Origin: Pantoea sp. CCBC3-3-1 | Lineage (GTDB): Bacteria > Pseudomonadota > Gammaproteobacteria > Enterobacterales > Enterobacteriaceae | Reading direction: 5' to 3' | Length of the DNA: 64,000 bases | Assembly (NCBI RefSeq): GCF_007981265.1 | Contig: NZ_CP034363.1 | Location: forward strand, 3,906,001 to 3,970,000 | Shown here: one piece after another, positions 30,569 through 39,475 of the stretch | Position numbering within the stretch: position 1 is the first letter of the stretch | Layout: each line of letters starts with the position of its first letter | Notes under the pieces: model-generated | What the model was told of the DNA's origin: nothing | What the model saw: only the letters and a program-made list of their open reading frames with translations | Database searches by the model: none | Program-made: the position numbers and the translations under genes

Positions 30569-31486
30569 TCAGCTCTCGTAGCGGAAGCGGAATTTTTCCT
30601 GTTCACTGGCCGCTTTTGCCAGGATCCACTGGCGGAAGGCGGCTATTTTACCCAGTTCTGCCTGGCTGTCATGACAAACCAGATAAAAAGCATTTTTACT
30701 GACTAATACGTCGTTAAACGGACAGGCCAGCCTCCCCGCCTCTATCTCTGTCTGGGCCATTACATTGTTGGCCAGCGCCACCCCCTGACCGTGAATCGCC
30801 GCCTGCAACACCATCGCGCTATGGCTAAAAATAGGACCGTGCTGCACGTTGATATGCGCCACGCCCAGCTGGCGGGTATAGGACTGCCAGTCCCGACGCG
30901 ATGCGTCATGCAGCAAGGTGTGATGGGCCAGATCCGCTGGCGTTTTCAACGGATTGTCGCCGGTTAACAGCAGAGGTGAGCAGACGGGCAGCAGATATTC
31001 GGCATACAGCTTTTCTACTCGCAGCCCCGGCCAGTTGCCACGGCCATAAAAGATCGCCACGTCGACATCGTCTGCCAGTTTTTCCTCTTCGCGGTCCACG
31101 GCCTGAATGCGGACGTCGATCCCCGGATAAGCTGAGTTAAAGCTGGAAAGGCGTGGGACAAGCCACTGGATGGCGAAACTCGGCAGGAGACTTACCGTCA
31201 ACGCGCCTTTAGCACTCCGCGCCTGAAGCTTGCGCGTCGCATCGTTCAGCGCGGTGAAAATCTCTTTAATATCGAGGTAATAGCTCTGGCCTTCTTCAGT
31301 CAGCAGCAGCGATCGATTACGCCGGCGAAACAGCTTGAGGCCCAGAAAATCCTCCAGCGACTTGATCTGATGACTGACGGCGGCCTGGGTAACAAAGAGT
31401 TCTTCCGCTGCACGGGTAAAGCTGAGATGTCGGGCGGCAGCATCGAAAACACGCAGCGCATTTAAAGGAGGAAGACGTTTAGACAT
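30569..31486 (-). CDS. gcvA: Glycine cleavage system transcriptional regulator GcvA
   Basis: LysR-type regulator that activates gcvTHP and the divergent gcvB RNA when glycine is abundant, and represses with GcvR otherwise. The protein is 305 residues. The N-terminal winged helix-turn-helix reads SKRLPPLNALRVFDAAARHL ... EELFVTQAAVSHQIKSLE. The effector-binding domain follows from about residue 90. The first gene of gcvA-ygdD-rlmM, divergent from GcvB. The shared region contains an ATTAG word at 31545-31549 (CTAAT on the other strand), the core of known GcvA sites. Confidence 0.96.
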   Translation of the reverse strand: MSKRLPPLNALRVFDAAARHLSFTRAAEELFVTQAAVSHQIKSLEDFLGLKLFRRRNRSLLLTEEGQSYYLDIKEIFTALNDATRKLQARSAKGALTVSLLPSFAIQWLVPRLSSFNSAYPGIDVRIQAVDREEEKLADDVDVAIFYGRGNWPGLRVEKLYAEYLLPVCSPLLLTGDNPLKTPADLAHHTLLHDASRRDWQSYTRQLGVAHINVQHGPIFSHSAMVLQAAIHGQGVALANNVMAQTEIEAGRLACPFNDVLVSKNAFYLVCHDSQAELGKIAAFRQWILAKAASEQEKFRFRYES

Positions 31487-31581
31487 GATTACCGGATACT
31501 TGATGACGGCTTAGGGACGTAAGGTTCCTGACGGTGCTTTACGTATTAGTTTTTATTATCCGAGCCATTATAATTTGTCCG

Positions 31582-31610
31582 TTGAGGATGCACCAGCAAA
31601 TACCTATAGT
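31582..31610 (+). promoter_or_regulatory. Sigma-70 promoter of gcvB
   Basis: TTGAGG (31582-31587) and TATAGT (31605-31610) are separated by 17 bp, with the inferred GcvB start six bases after the -10 box. Confidence 0.75.
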
Positions 31611-31616
31611 TGCGCC

Positions 31617-31805
31617 ACTTCCCGAGCCGGAACGAAAAGCAGTTTGAAATTTAAGCATTTACGCGGGATTTTGAAAGGCTTTTGGCTTGTGGTCGTGATG
31701 TTGTGTTTGCAATTGGTCTGCTAACTTGCAGATCCGTTATTCTTTAGATTTACCCTGTCTGTCCATAGTGATTTAGTAGCACCGCAAATTGCGGTGCTTT
31801 TTTTT
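31617..31805 (+). ncRNA. gcvB: GcvB small RNA
   Basis: Hfq-dependent RNA that represses many amino-acid and peptide transporter mRNAs. It is divergent from gcvA and begins ACTTCCCGAGCCGGAACG, like the E. coli RNA. The GU-rich R1 seed (TGGTCGTGATGTTGTGTTTG at about 31690-31709), a TTTACCCTGTCTGTCCATAG segment near 31750, and the terminator are all present. The length is about 189 nt against about 205 in E. coli; R1 seems to lack a GTTGTTGT-like stretch and the middle stem-loop is diverged. Confidence 0.93.
31778..31805 (+). terminator. Intrinsic terminator of gcvB
   Basis: AGCACCGC and GCGGTGCT form an 8-bp stem with AAATT loop, followed by eight T residues. Confidence 0.93.
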
Positions 31806-31810
31806 GCCCG

Positions 31811-32035
31811 TTACTGGTCCATTTCAACCATTTCTTTTACGTCAGAACGGTTAATCTGTTGCTTGTTGCCGTTGGCATCTTTGTAGCTGATCATACCGGT
31901 ATCCGTATCAACGACGGGTTTGCCTTCCGCGACAATCGTGCGTCCATCATTGGTATGCATAACATAATTGCTTGAACAGGCAGCCAGAGCGAAAGTCATG
32001 GCGCAGGCGGCCATGATAGCAGCTAATTTTTTCAT
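31811..32035 (-). CDS. ygdI: YgdI/YgdR-family lipoprotein
   Basis: Small lipoprotein of 74 residues, function unknown. The signal peptide MKKLAAIMAACAMTFALAAC ends in a lipobox with the cysteine at residue 20. The mature domain has the family pattern SNYVMHTNDGRTI ... DTGMISYKDANGNKQQINRSDV. A paralogue, ygdR, lies at 61277. The stop is five bases from the gcvB terminator, so the two genes converge. Confidence 0.94.
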   Translation of the reverse strand: MKKLAAIMAACAMTFALAACSSNYVMHTNDGRTIVAEGKPVVDTDTGMISYKDANGNKQQINRSDVKEMVEMDQ

Positions 32036-32261
32036 CTTTATATCTCCTTGCAGATAGTAACGCGATAAACCACCCGAAGCGCACGACCTGAAGACAAAAA
32101 GCGAGTAAATTGCCTGTCTTAAGGACGCTTATTTGCGGGTAATAGTTTAAACCTTGCATAATTCAGGATAACGCGCTTTTTCAACATTGCCAGAAAAGCG
32201 CCATTAAACCGCGCGGCCCCTGAAAAAACCGCACCAATCCATCATCCGCGTCGAGGAGAGT

Positions 32262-33467
32262 ATGACGTCATTTTCCCCCGTTGAGTTTCGCCAGCAGTTT
32301 CCCGCGCTGGCCGATGCCGGTATTTACCTCGACAGCGCCGCCACCGCGCTCAAGCCGCAGGCGGTGATTGAAGCTACCCGGCAGTTTTACAGTCTGAGCG
32401 CGGGAACCGTTCATCGCAGCCAGTTTGCTGCGGCGCGCGAACTGACTGAGCGCTATGAAAATGCCCGGGGTCAGGTCGCCCGCCTGCTGAAAGCGCCAGC
32501 AGATAAAAATATCGTCTGGACGAAGGGCACAACGGAAGCCATTAACCTTGTGGCTCAGGGCTATTTTCGTCCGCGCCTGCAGGCCGGTGATGAAATCATT
32601 GTCAGCGAGGCGGAGCATCATGCCAATCTGGTTCCCTGGCTCATGGTGGCGGAACAAACCGGAGCCAGGGTGATTAAGTGGCCGATTGGCAACGGTTTCC
32701 TGCCTGATGTCGCGGCGCTGCCGGACTTAATCACCGCGCAGACCCGGGTGCTGGCGCTGGGGCAGATGTCGAACGTGACGGGCGGTTGTCCGGATATGGC
32801 CAGCGCGATCCAACTGGCTCATGAAGCAGGAGCAAAAGTGGTGATTGACGGTGCGCAAGGCGTAGTGCATGCGCCACCGGACGTTGTGTCACTGGACATT
32901 GATTTCTACGCTTTTTCTGCGCATAAGCTGTATGGCCCGATGGGTACCGGCGTGCTGTATGGCAAAACCGATCTGCTTGAAGAGATGCAGCCATGGCAAG
33001 GCGGTGGAAAAATGCTGACGCATGTCAGTTTTGCCGGCTTTACGCCTCAGGCAGTTCCCTGGCGTTTTGAAGCCGGAACGCCAAACGTGGCTGGCGTGAT
33101 TGGGTTGAGCGCGGCGCTAAGCTGGCTGGAAAAGATTGATCTGGGAAGGGCAGAAAGCTGGAGCCGTGGTCTGGCGGATATTGCCGAAGAGCGCCTGTCG
33201 GCCCTTCCCGGTTTTCGCAGCTTCCGCGCCGACCGATCCAGCCTGCTGTCATTTGATATTGCTGGCGTGCATCATAGCGATCTGGTGACGCTGCTGGCTG
33301 AAAGCGGCGTTGCGCTACGCGCCGGTCAGCATTGTGCTCAACCTCTGCTGCAAGCGCTTGGCGTCAGTGGCACACTGCGTGCTTCTTTTGCGCCTTATAA
33401 TACGCTTAACGATGTGGATGCGCTGGTCAAAAGCCTGACCTTCGCTTTGGAATTACTGGCAGATTAA
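32262..33467 (+). CDS. csdA: Cysteine desulfurase CsdA
   Basis: PLP-dependent enzyme that takes sulfur from cysteine and passes it to CsdE. The protein is 401 residues of the group II (SufS-like) class. PLP-binding Lys222 is in [10 protein letters not shown], and the persulfide-bearing Cys358 is in [10 protein letters not shown]; both match E. coli numbering. It is followed by csdE after two bases. Confidence 0.97.
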   Translation: MTSFSPVEFRQQFPALADAGIYLDSAATALKPQAVIEATRQFYSLSAGTVHRSQFAAARELTERYENARGQVARLLKAPADKNIVWTKGTTEAINLVAQGYFRPRLQAGDEIIVSEAEHHANLVPWLMVAEQTGARVIKWPIGNGFLPDVAALPDLITAQTRVLALGQMSNVTGGCPDMASAIQLAHEAGAKVVIDGAQGVVHAPPDVVSLDIDFYAFSAHKLYGPMGTGVLYGKTDLLEEMQPWQGGGKMLTHVSFAGFTPQAVPWRFEAGTPNVAGVIGLSAALSWLEKIDLGRAESWSRGLADIAEERLSALPGFRSFRADRSSLLSFDIAGVHHSDLVTLLAESGVALRAGQHCAQPLLQALGVSGTLRASFAPYNTLNDVDALVKSLTFALELLAD

Positions 33468-33469
33468 CT

Positions 33470-33916
33470 ATGACTTCTTTATATGCTCCCCATCCGTTTG
33501 GCGATCTGATCACCGCCGACGGTTTAAAACAGAAATTCTCGGCGTTTACGCAGTGGGAAGATCGCTATCGTCAGTTGATTCTGACAGGCAAACAGCTGCC
33601 GCCGCTGGCTCCAGAGCTGAAAACGGCTGAAATCGAACTGAGCGGGTGTGAAAATCGCGTCTGGCTTGGTCATCAGAAAATGGCCGACGGCAGCCTGCAT
33701 TTTTATGGCGACAGCGAAGGCCGCATTGTACGAGGATTGCTGGCGGTGCTGCTTGCCGCCGTGGAAGGCCAGCAGCCTGATGCGCTGTTACACCAGGATC
33801 CGCTAACCTTGTTCGACGAGTTGGGATTACGTAACCAGCTAAGCGCTTCACGCAGCGCCGGACTGCACGCGCTGGCGGAAGCGGTCATTAACGCAGCCAG
33901 GCAGGCTCAGGACTAA
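33470..33916 (+). CDS. csdE: Sulfur acceptor protein CsdE
   Basis: SufE-like protein that accepts sulfur from CsdA and stimulates it. The protein is 148 residues. The acceptor cysteine is Cys60 in [11 protein letters not shown], the fold signature. The start follows the csdA stop by two bases, so translation is likely coupled. Its product is thought to work with TcdA, encoded convergently 7 bp away. Confidence 0.96.
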   Translation: MTSLYAPHPFGDLITADGLKQKFSAFTQWEDRYRQLILTGKQLPPLAPELKTAEIELSGCENRVWLGHQKMADGSLHFYGDSEGRIVRGLLAVLLAAVEGQQPDALLHQDPLTLFDELGLRNQLSASRSAGLHALAEAVINAARQAQD

Positions 33917-33923
33917 AAAGGCT

Positions 33924-34724
33924 TTAGTCGCGCGCCGCTTTCGCCATCATCTTTTTCAGAATATGCGAAACGGCCACGAAACCAAACGTTGCGGTAACCA
34001 TGGTTGCCGCACCGAAACCCGAGGCACAGTCCATGCGCTTCGGCCCTTCCGCAGTACTGCGTGAAGCGCAAACCGAGCCGTCCGGCTGCGGATACATCAG
34101 CGCTTCGGTTGAAAATACGCAGTCGATGCCCAGCTTGCCCTTGCTGTTTTTCACCATCTTAAAATCACTTTTCAGGCGCTCACGCAGCTTGGCCGCGAGC
34201 GGATCCTGGATAGTTTTCGCCAGATCGGCCACCTGAATCTGCGTGGGATCGATTTGGCCGCCCGCGCCACCGGTCGTCACCAGCGGGATCTTATTCCGCC
34301 GACACCAGGCCAGCAGTGCCGCTTTCGGTCGTACGCTGTCGATCGCGTCAATAACGTAAGTAAAACCGCCGCTCATCAGCTCAGCGGTATTTTCAGCGGT
34401 AATAAAATCATCCACGCAGGTGACTTTGCATTCGGGATTGATCGCCAGGATGCGTTCGGCCATCACCTCCGTTTTCGCCTGGCCGACCGTCTCTTTCAGC
34501 GCGTGGATCTGCCGGTTGGTGTTGGTTACGCAGACATCATCCATATCGATCAGCGTAATCGCACCGATGCCGGTACGCGCCAGCGCTTCCGCAGCCCACG
34601 AGCCCACCCCGCCAATGCCCACCACACAGATATGCGCTTCGGCAAAAAGTTGCAGGGCTGACTGGCCGTATAAACGTGCCGTACCGCCAAAACGTTGTCG
34701 CCAGGCGTCAGAAAGAGCAGTCAT
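33924..34724 (-). CDS. tcdA: tRNA threonylcarbamoyladenosine dehydratase
   Basis: E1-like ATP-dependent enzyme that cyclises t6A to ct6A at tRNA position 37; also called CsdL. The protein is 266 residues. The adenylation motif GIGGVGSWAAEALARTGIG and DMDDVCVTNTNRQIHA are characteristic. It lacks a ubiquitin-like partner; CsdA/CsdE supply its sulfur link in E. coli. It is convergent with csdE and 28 bp downstream of mltA. Confidence 0.96.
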   Translation of the reverse strand: MTALSDAWRQRFGGTARLYGQSALQLFAEAHICVVGIGGVGSWAAEALARTGIGAITLIDMDDVCVTNTNRQIHALKETVGQAKTEVMAERILAINPECKVTCVDDFITAENTAELMSGGFTYVIDAIDSVRPKAALLAWCRRNKIPLVTTGGAGGQIDPTQIQVADLAKTIQDPLAAKLRERLKSDFKMVKNSKGKLGIDCVFSTEALMYPQPDGSVCASRSTAEGPKRMDCASGFGAATMVTATFGFVAVSHILKKMMAKAARD

Positions 34725-34752
34725 GCTTTACCTCAAAATTCATTAGTCGCGG

Positions 34753-35895
34753 TTAGTCCTGCTGCGTAAACGACGCCGGACTGCCGTTTTGTGCCGTGGA
34801 AAAAAGCGGCGTACCCGCGCCCGGCGCGGCTTTCAGCACCCAGACGCGGCCATAATGGTTAAACCAGCCCGCCATATGCCCAGCCTGTTCACCAATCCCC
34901 TGATAGATATCAAAATGCTGGCCTTTAATTGCGCCGCCGACATCCAGCGAGACCATCATGCGCATCTCATATTTCCCGGTAAACTTGCCTTTATTGTCTA
35001 ACAGAGGCACTTCAGCCAGCAGCGCTGTGCCGGGTGGGATCAGCGAACGGTCAGACGCCACGGACGCTTTAGCGACGAGCGGTACCGCACTGGCTCCACG
35101 CACCGGCGCAAAGTTTTCAGGTTTAAAGAACACAAAGGAAGGATTCTGCTCCAGCAGCTCCTGCACTTCTGCCGGGCTGTGCTCCTCGCCCCACTGGCGA
35201 ATAGCCTGCATCGACATATCTTCCCGCTTCACTTCACCGCGGTCGATTAGCACCTTACCGATGCTGCGATAGGGATGACCGTTCTTTCCGCCGTAACCGA
35301 AGAACATCAGCGGGCGGCCATCGCCGTAATCCACATAGCCGCTGCCCTGCACATCCATAATGAAGTTATCCATCAGAGAATTGCTGTAGCCAACGACGTA
35401 GCGGTCATCAAGCGCGCCACGGTAGATTTCAGCACGACTTGGCAGACGGCGCTTACCTTTTGGCGGCATACGGTATAAAGGATACTGAAATTCGCCCTGC
35501 CGGGTATAGCGAGCGTGAATAACCGGCGTGTAGTAGCCGGTAAACTGCACGTTGCCGTAATTGTCTGTGCCTTCCATCTGGTAAGCATCCAGACCGAACT
35601 GGCGCAGCTGACGCGTATCGCCGCCCGCCATCAACCAGCCTTTGATTGCACTAAAGGTCGTGGTCTGCCGTGAAAACATCGCGGGTGAAGCAAACTGGAT
35701 TTCCGAGACCTGATCGGCAAAATCTTTTCCATTAACCGGCCGCCCTTTCGCGCTGGGCTGATTAACCAGTCCCAGCGGCTGCTCCAGTTTTCCATCCTTA
35801 TACTGCTGCCCACGGTCGGTAGGTTTAGAAGAACACCCCGCGAGCAGGGCAATCAGCGCCCCAGTGGCGATATACTTAGTCCAACGTGCTTTCAT
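34753..35895 (-). CDS. mltA: Membrane-bound lytic murein transglycosylase A
   Basis: Outer-membrane lipoprotein that cleaves peptidoglycan glycan strands to 1,6-anhydromuropeptides. The protein is 380 residues (365 in E. coli), extra length being mainly a C-terminal tail after VWVLKAAPGAG. The signal MKARWTKYIATGALIALLAGC gives a lipobox cysteine. The catalytic aspartate lies in VSLDVGGAIKGQHFDIYQG. ATG 35895 was chosen for the match to the E. coli N-terminus; upstream in-frame codons are not signal-like. Confidence 0.95.
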   Translation of the reverse strand: MKARWTKYIATGALIALLAGCSSKPTDRGQQYKDGKLEQPLGLVNQPSAKGRPVNGKDFADQVSEIQFASPAMFSRQTTTFSAIKGWLMAGGDTRQLRQFGLDAYQMEGTDNYGNVQFTGYYTPVIHARYTRQGEFQYPLYRMPPKGKRRLPSRAEIYRGALDDRYVVGYSNSLMDNFIMDVQGSGYVDYGDGRPLMFFGYGGKNGHPYRSIGKVLIDRGEVKREDMSMQAIRQWGEEHSPAEVQELLEQNPSFVFFKPENFAPVRGASAVPLVAKASVASDRSLIPPGTALLAEVPLLDNKGKFTGKYEMRMMVSLDVGGAIKGQHFDIYQGIGEQAGHMAGWFNHYGRVWVLKAAPGAGTPLFSTAQNGSPASFTQQD

Positions 35896-36058
35896 TGCTC
35901 GGCTACCTTTATGCGGAATTGCAGGCGAAGATAGCAAAGCGCCCTTAAGATTTAAACGCCCAGTCAGAAAAGAACGGCCATCTTTGATTGATAAACCACC
36001 AAATGGCAGATAAATTAAGCAGTAAGCCCTGTTTTCATCACTTTAGCGCAAAAAAGGG

Positions 36059-36086
36059 TTGCAAGAAAAACGACTCAGCGTATAGT
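36059..36086 (+). promoter_or_regulatory. Promoter of the initiator tRNA operon
   Basis: TTGCAA (36059-36064) and TATAGT (36081-36086) lie 16 bp apart, followed by a GC-rich GCGC discriminator, as in stringently controlled stable-RNA promoters. The first tRNA starts 14 bases after the -10 box. Confidence 0.7.
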
Positions 36087-36099
36087 GCGCATCCACGGA

Positions 36100-36176
<77 letters not shown>

Positions 36177-36231
36177 ATTCTCTTCGGAGAAAAGCAGTAA
36201 GCTGTCGTGATGGAAGCGACAGTCGTTCGGA

Positions 36232-36308
<77 letters not shown>

Positions 36309-36369
36309 TTTTCTCTCAGGAGAAAATGCGGTAAACCTGTCGTGACGGAAGCGACAACAGTAATTCGGA

Positions 36370-36446
<77 letters not shown>

Positions 36447-36450
36447 ATCA

Positions 36451-36474
36451 AGCACCCTTTTGGGTGTTTTTTTG
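36451..36474 (+). terminator. Terminator of the initiator tRNA operon
   Basis: CACCC-TTTT-GGGTG hairpin followed by a T-run of about eight, starting a few bases after the third tRNA. Confidence 0.85.
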
Positions 36475-36615
36475 TTTCTGGCATTCGCCAACCTTTCCCT
36501 GTGCTTATTTTCCTGCCGCCATCCAGTGGCCCTTCTTCCCTCTTTCCCGTCGTTTTCAGACCGGACGGACTTCCTCTGCCTCGTTAAGCCAGAAAGCTTT
36601 TGCCACCCAAACCTG

Positions 36616-37869
36616 TTATTTTTTAGGTGCCAATGGCGCACCATGAGCGAAATAAGCTTTAATCCCTGAAAAAATGGCGTGAGCGACCTGCTGCTGAAAT
36701 TTGCTGGTGCGCAGTTTCCTTTCCTCTTCCAGATTACTGATGAACGCCGTTTCGACCAGAATCGAGGGAATGTCCGGCGCCTTCAATACCGCAAAGCCTG
36801 CCTGATCCACCGTTTTTTTATGCAGATGGTTGATCTTGCCCATCCCTGAAAGCACTTCTTTACCGAATTTCAAACTGTCGGTAACGGTAAGACTCTGCAC
36901 CATATCAAACATGGTATGGTCGAGATAGCGATCGCCGCTCATGCTGACGCCGCCAATCAAATCCGATTCATTTTGCGTTTGAGCCAGATAGCGTGCCGCC
37001 GTGCTGGTCGCACCGTGTTTGGAAAGTGCGAATACCGATGAACCGCGTGCGGCCCTGCTGGTAAAAGCATCGGCATGAATAGAAACAAATAAATCGGCGC
37101 GCAGCCGGCGGGCTTTCGCCACCCTCACCTTCAATGGAATAAACACGTCTTCACTGCGGGTCATATGCGCCCGCATATTATGCTGTTTATCGATCAGCGC
37201 CTTTAGCCGCCGGGCAATCTGTAGCACCACGTCTTTTTCACGCGTTTTATGCTTGCCAATTGCGCCGGTATCTTCCCCGCCGTGACCGGGGTCGATCATG
37301 ATAATGATGGGACGATCGTGTCCCGCTTTTCCCGGCAGCGGGGCCGAAGCGGGTTGGCTGGCTTCAAGATCGCCTTTGTTATAATCCTCAAGCAACGCCA
37401 GCAGCGGATCGTCATGATGATGATTGCTGTGTCCCTGGGCCGGATAAAGATCCAGCACCAGCCGATTCTTCATACCGGCCACGGGATCGAGGGTAAAAAC
37501 TTTCGGCGTGACGTTACGTTTCAGCTCCAGCACCAGCCGCACCGTCGTCGGATTAAATTGACCAACGCGCGCATTTTTTATGTAGGGATCGTCATGACGA
37601 ACCAGCTTTCCCACATTGTTAAGCACGCGGTTAAGATGAACGTTACTGATATCCATGACTACCCGCTGCGGATTACTCAAGGCAAACTGCTTGTATTTCA
37701 GTGGAGTATTGGATTCCAGCGTCAGACGCGAATAGGTCGATGAGGGCCAGATGCGGATAGCCACGACGTGACTGCTGGCCGCAAAACCCACTTTGCTCAC
37801 GCCCAAAAGCAGAGCAGCGCCAGCGCTTTTTAAAAAAAGGCGTCGGCCAGGCGAAGGTAAATCAGACAT
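36616..37869 (-). CDS. amiC: N-acetylmuramoyl-L-alanine amidase AmiC
   Basis: Periplasmic amidase that splits septal peptidoglycan during daughter-cell separation, activated by NlpD. The protein is 417 residues, equal to E. coli. The N-terminus has a twin-arginine signal ([16 protein letters not shown]). An AMIN domain (about 40-150) targets it to the septum. The Amidase_3 domain has the Zn ligands in [11 protein letters not shown], in SIHADAF and the glutamate in [12 protein letters not shown] 37869 has TGGAG upstream. Divergent from argA. Confidence 0.96.
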   Translation of the reverse strand: MSDLPSPGRRLFLKSAGAALLLGVSKVGFAASSHVVAIRIWPSSTYSRLTLESNTPLKYKQFALSNPQRVVMDISNVHLNRVLNNVGKLVRHDDPYIKNARVGQFNPTTVRLVLELKRNVTPKVFTLDPVAGMKNRLVLDLYPAQGHSNHHHDDPLLALLEDYNKGDLEASQPASAPLPGKAGHDRPIIIMIDPGHGGEDTGAIGKHKTREKDVVLQIARRLKALIDKQHNMRAHMTRSEDVFIPLKVRVAKARRLRADLFVSIHADAFTSRAARGSSVFALSKHGATSTAARYLAQTQNESDLIGGVSMSGDRYLDHTMFDMVQSLTVTDSLKFGKEVLSGMGKINHLHKKTVDQAGFAVLKAPDIPSILVETAFISNLEEERKLRTSKFQQQVAHAIFSGIKAYFAHGAPLAPKK

Positions 37870-38054
37870 GCAACTCCAGAGTGATTGCTGTTTTTTTTGC
37901 GAAAAATAGAGCCAAAATAAGACCAAGTACGCAAACTTTAGCGAATCCTGCCAAAGGTGTCATCCGGAAAAGCGCAGCCGTGCAGTCTGTTAAACCCACT
38001 TGTTACCCGCTGTTAAAGAAAACAAAAAAAATTGCTACTTGCACCCGCCGCATA

Positions 38055-38093
38055 AAAGAATAAAAATACATTTTTAGCGAATAATAATTCATA
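38055..38093. promoter_or_regulatory. Tandem ARG boxes (ArgR operator) upstream of argA
   Basis: Two 18-bp ARG boxes separated by 3 bp, the standard operator layout. Box 2 (38076-38093) has one mismatch to wNTGAATwwwwATTCANw; box 1 (38055-38072) has two. They end 11 bp before the argA GTG. Arginine-bound ArgR should repress argA here. Confidence 0.88.
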
Positions 38094-38104
38094 GAGGGTT
38101 TGCC

Positions 38105-39448
38105 GTGAAGGAACGGAGTACCGAGCTGGTTCAGGGGTTTCGCCATACAGTCCCTTATATCAATGCCCACCGTGGTAAAACGTTTGTCATCATGCTGGGT
38201 GGTGAAGCCATCGAGCATGAGAACTTCTCAAGTATCGTCAACGATATCGGCCTTCTGCACAGCCTGGGTATTCGGCTGGTGGTGGTGTATGGCGCACGGC
38301 CACAGATTGATGCCAATCTTGCCGAGCACCAGCTGGAGCCGTTTTATCATAAACATACCCGCGTGACCGATGCGCAGTCGCTGGAGCTGGTCAAACAGGC
38401 TGCCGGACGTTTGCAGCTGGATATCACCGCCCGCCTGTCGATGAGTCTGAATAATACGCCGCTTCAGGGCGCGCATATTAATGTGGTGAGCGGCAACTTT
38501 ATTATCGCGCAGCCGCTGGGTGTGGATGACGGCATTGACTACTGTCACACCGGCCGTATCCGTCGTATCGATGAAGAAGCGATCCACCGCCAGCTCGACA
38601 GCGGCGCCATTGTGCTGCTGGGGCCGGTCGCGGTTTCCGTTACCGGCGAAAGCTTTAACCTGACGTCGGAAGAAGTGGCAACACAGCTGGCAATCAAGCT
38701 GAAAGCAGAAAAAATGATCGGATTCTGCGCTGAGCAGGGCGTGACCAACCGCGAAGGCAATATTATCTCTGAGCTGTTCCCGAACGAAGCTCAGCAGCGC
38801 ATTGAAGAGCTGGAAAAGGACGATGATTATCTCTCCAGCACCGTTCGCTTCCTGCGCGGCGCGGTGAAAGCCTGCCGCAGCGGCGTGCGTCGCAGCCATC
38901 TGATCAGCTATCAGGAGGATGGCGCGCTGTTGCAGGAGCTGTTCTCCCGCGACGGTATCGGTACGCAGATCGTAATGGAAAGCGCTGAACAGATCCGTCG
39001 CGCCACCATTAATGATATCGGCGGCATTCTCGAACTGATCCGTCCGCTGGAGCAGCAGGGTATTTTAGTGCGGCGTTCACGCGAGCAGCTGGAGATGGAA
39101 ATCGATAAATTCACCATTATCGAGCGTGATAACCTGACCATCGGCTGTGCGGCGCTTTATCCTTTCCCGGAAGAGCAGATTGGCGAAATGGCCTGCGTTG
39201 CCGTGCATCCCGACTATCGCAGTTCCTCACGGGGCGAAGCTTTGCTGGAACGCGTAGCGCTCCAGGCTCGTCAGATGGGGCTGAAAAAACTGTTTGTGCT
39301 CACCACTCGCAGCATCCACTGGTTCCAGGAACGCGGCTTTACGCCGGTTGATATTGAAGAGCTGCCGGAAAGTAAAAAGCAGATGTATAACTACCAGCGC
39401 CGTTCAAAAGTCTTAATGGCCGATCTCCGCCACGCGCGCCTGGCCTGA
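38105..39448 (+). CDS. argA: N-acetylglutamate synthase
   Basis: First enzyme of arginine biosynthesis, acetylating glutamate from acetyl-CoA; feedback-inhibited by arginine. The protein is 447 residues. The N-terminal amino-acid-kinase-like domain (about 1-290; [24 protein letters not shown]) binds arginine, and the C-terminal GNAT domain (about 295-440; [20 protein letters not shown]) is catalytic. Starts at GTG with GAGGG upstream; E. coli ArgA begins MVKERKTEL, consistent with this start. ArgR control is expected from the adjacent ARG boxes. Convergent with recD. Confidence 0.97.
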   Translation: MKERSTELVQGFRHTVPYINAHRGKTFVIMLGGEAIEHENFSSIVNDIGLLHSLGIRLVVVYGARPQIDANLAEHQLEPFYHKHTRVTDAQSLELVKQAAGRLQLDITARLSMSLNNTPLQGAHINVVSGNFIIAQPLGVDDGIDYCHTGRIRRIDEEAIHRQLDSGAIVLLGPVAVSVTGESFNLTSEEVATQLAIKLKAEKMIGFCAEQGVTNREGNIISELFPNEAQQRIEELEKDDDYLSSTVRFLRGAVKACRSGVRRSHLISYQEDGALLQELFSRDGIGTQIVMESAEQIRRATINDIGGILELIRPLEQQGILVRRSREQLEMEIDKFTIIERDNLTIGCAALYPFPEEQIGEMACVAVHPDYRSSSRGEALLERVALQARQMGLKKLFVLTTRSIHWFQERGFTPVDIEELPESKKQMYNYQRRSKVLMADLRHARLA

Positions 39449-39475
39449 CGCTAATCGCGGCTCTGAATGGCCGGG

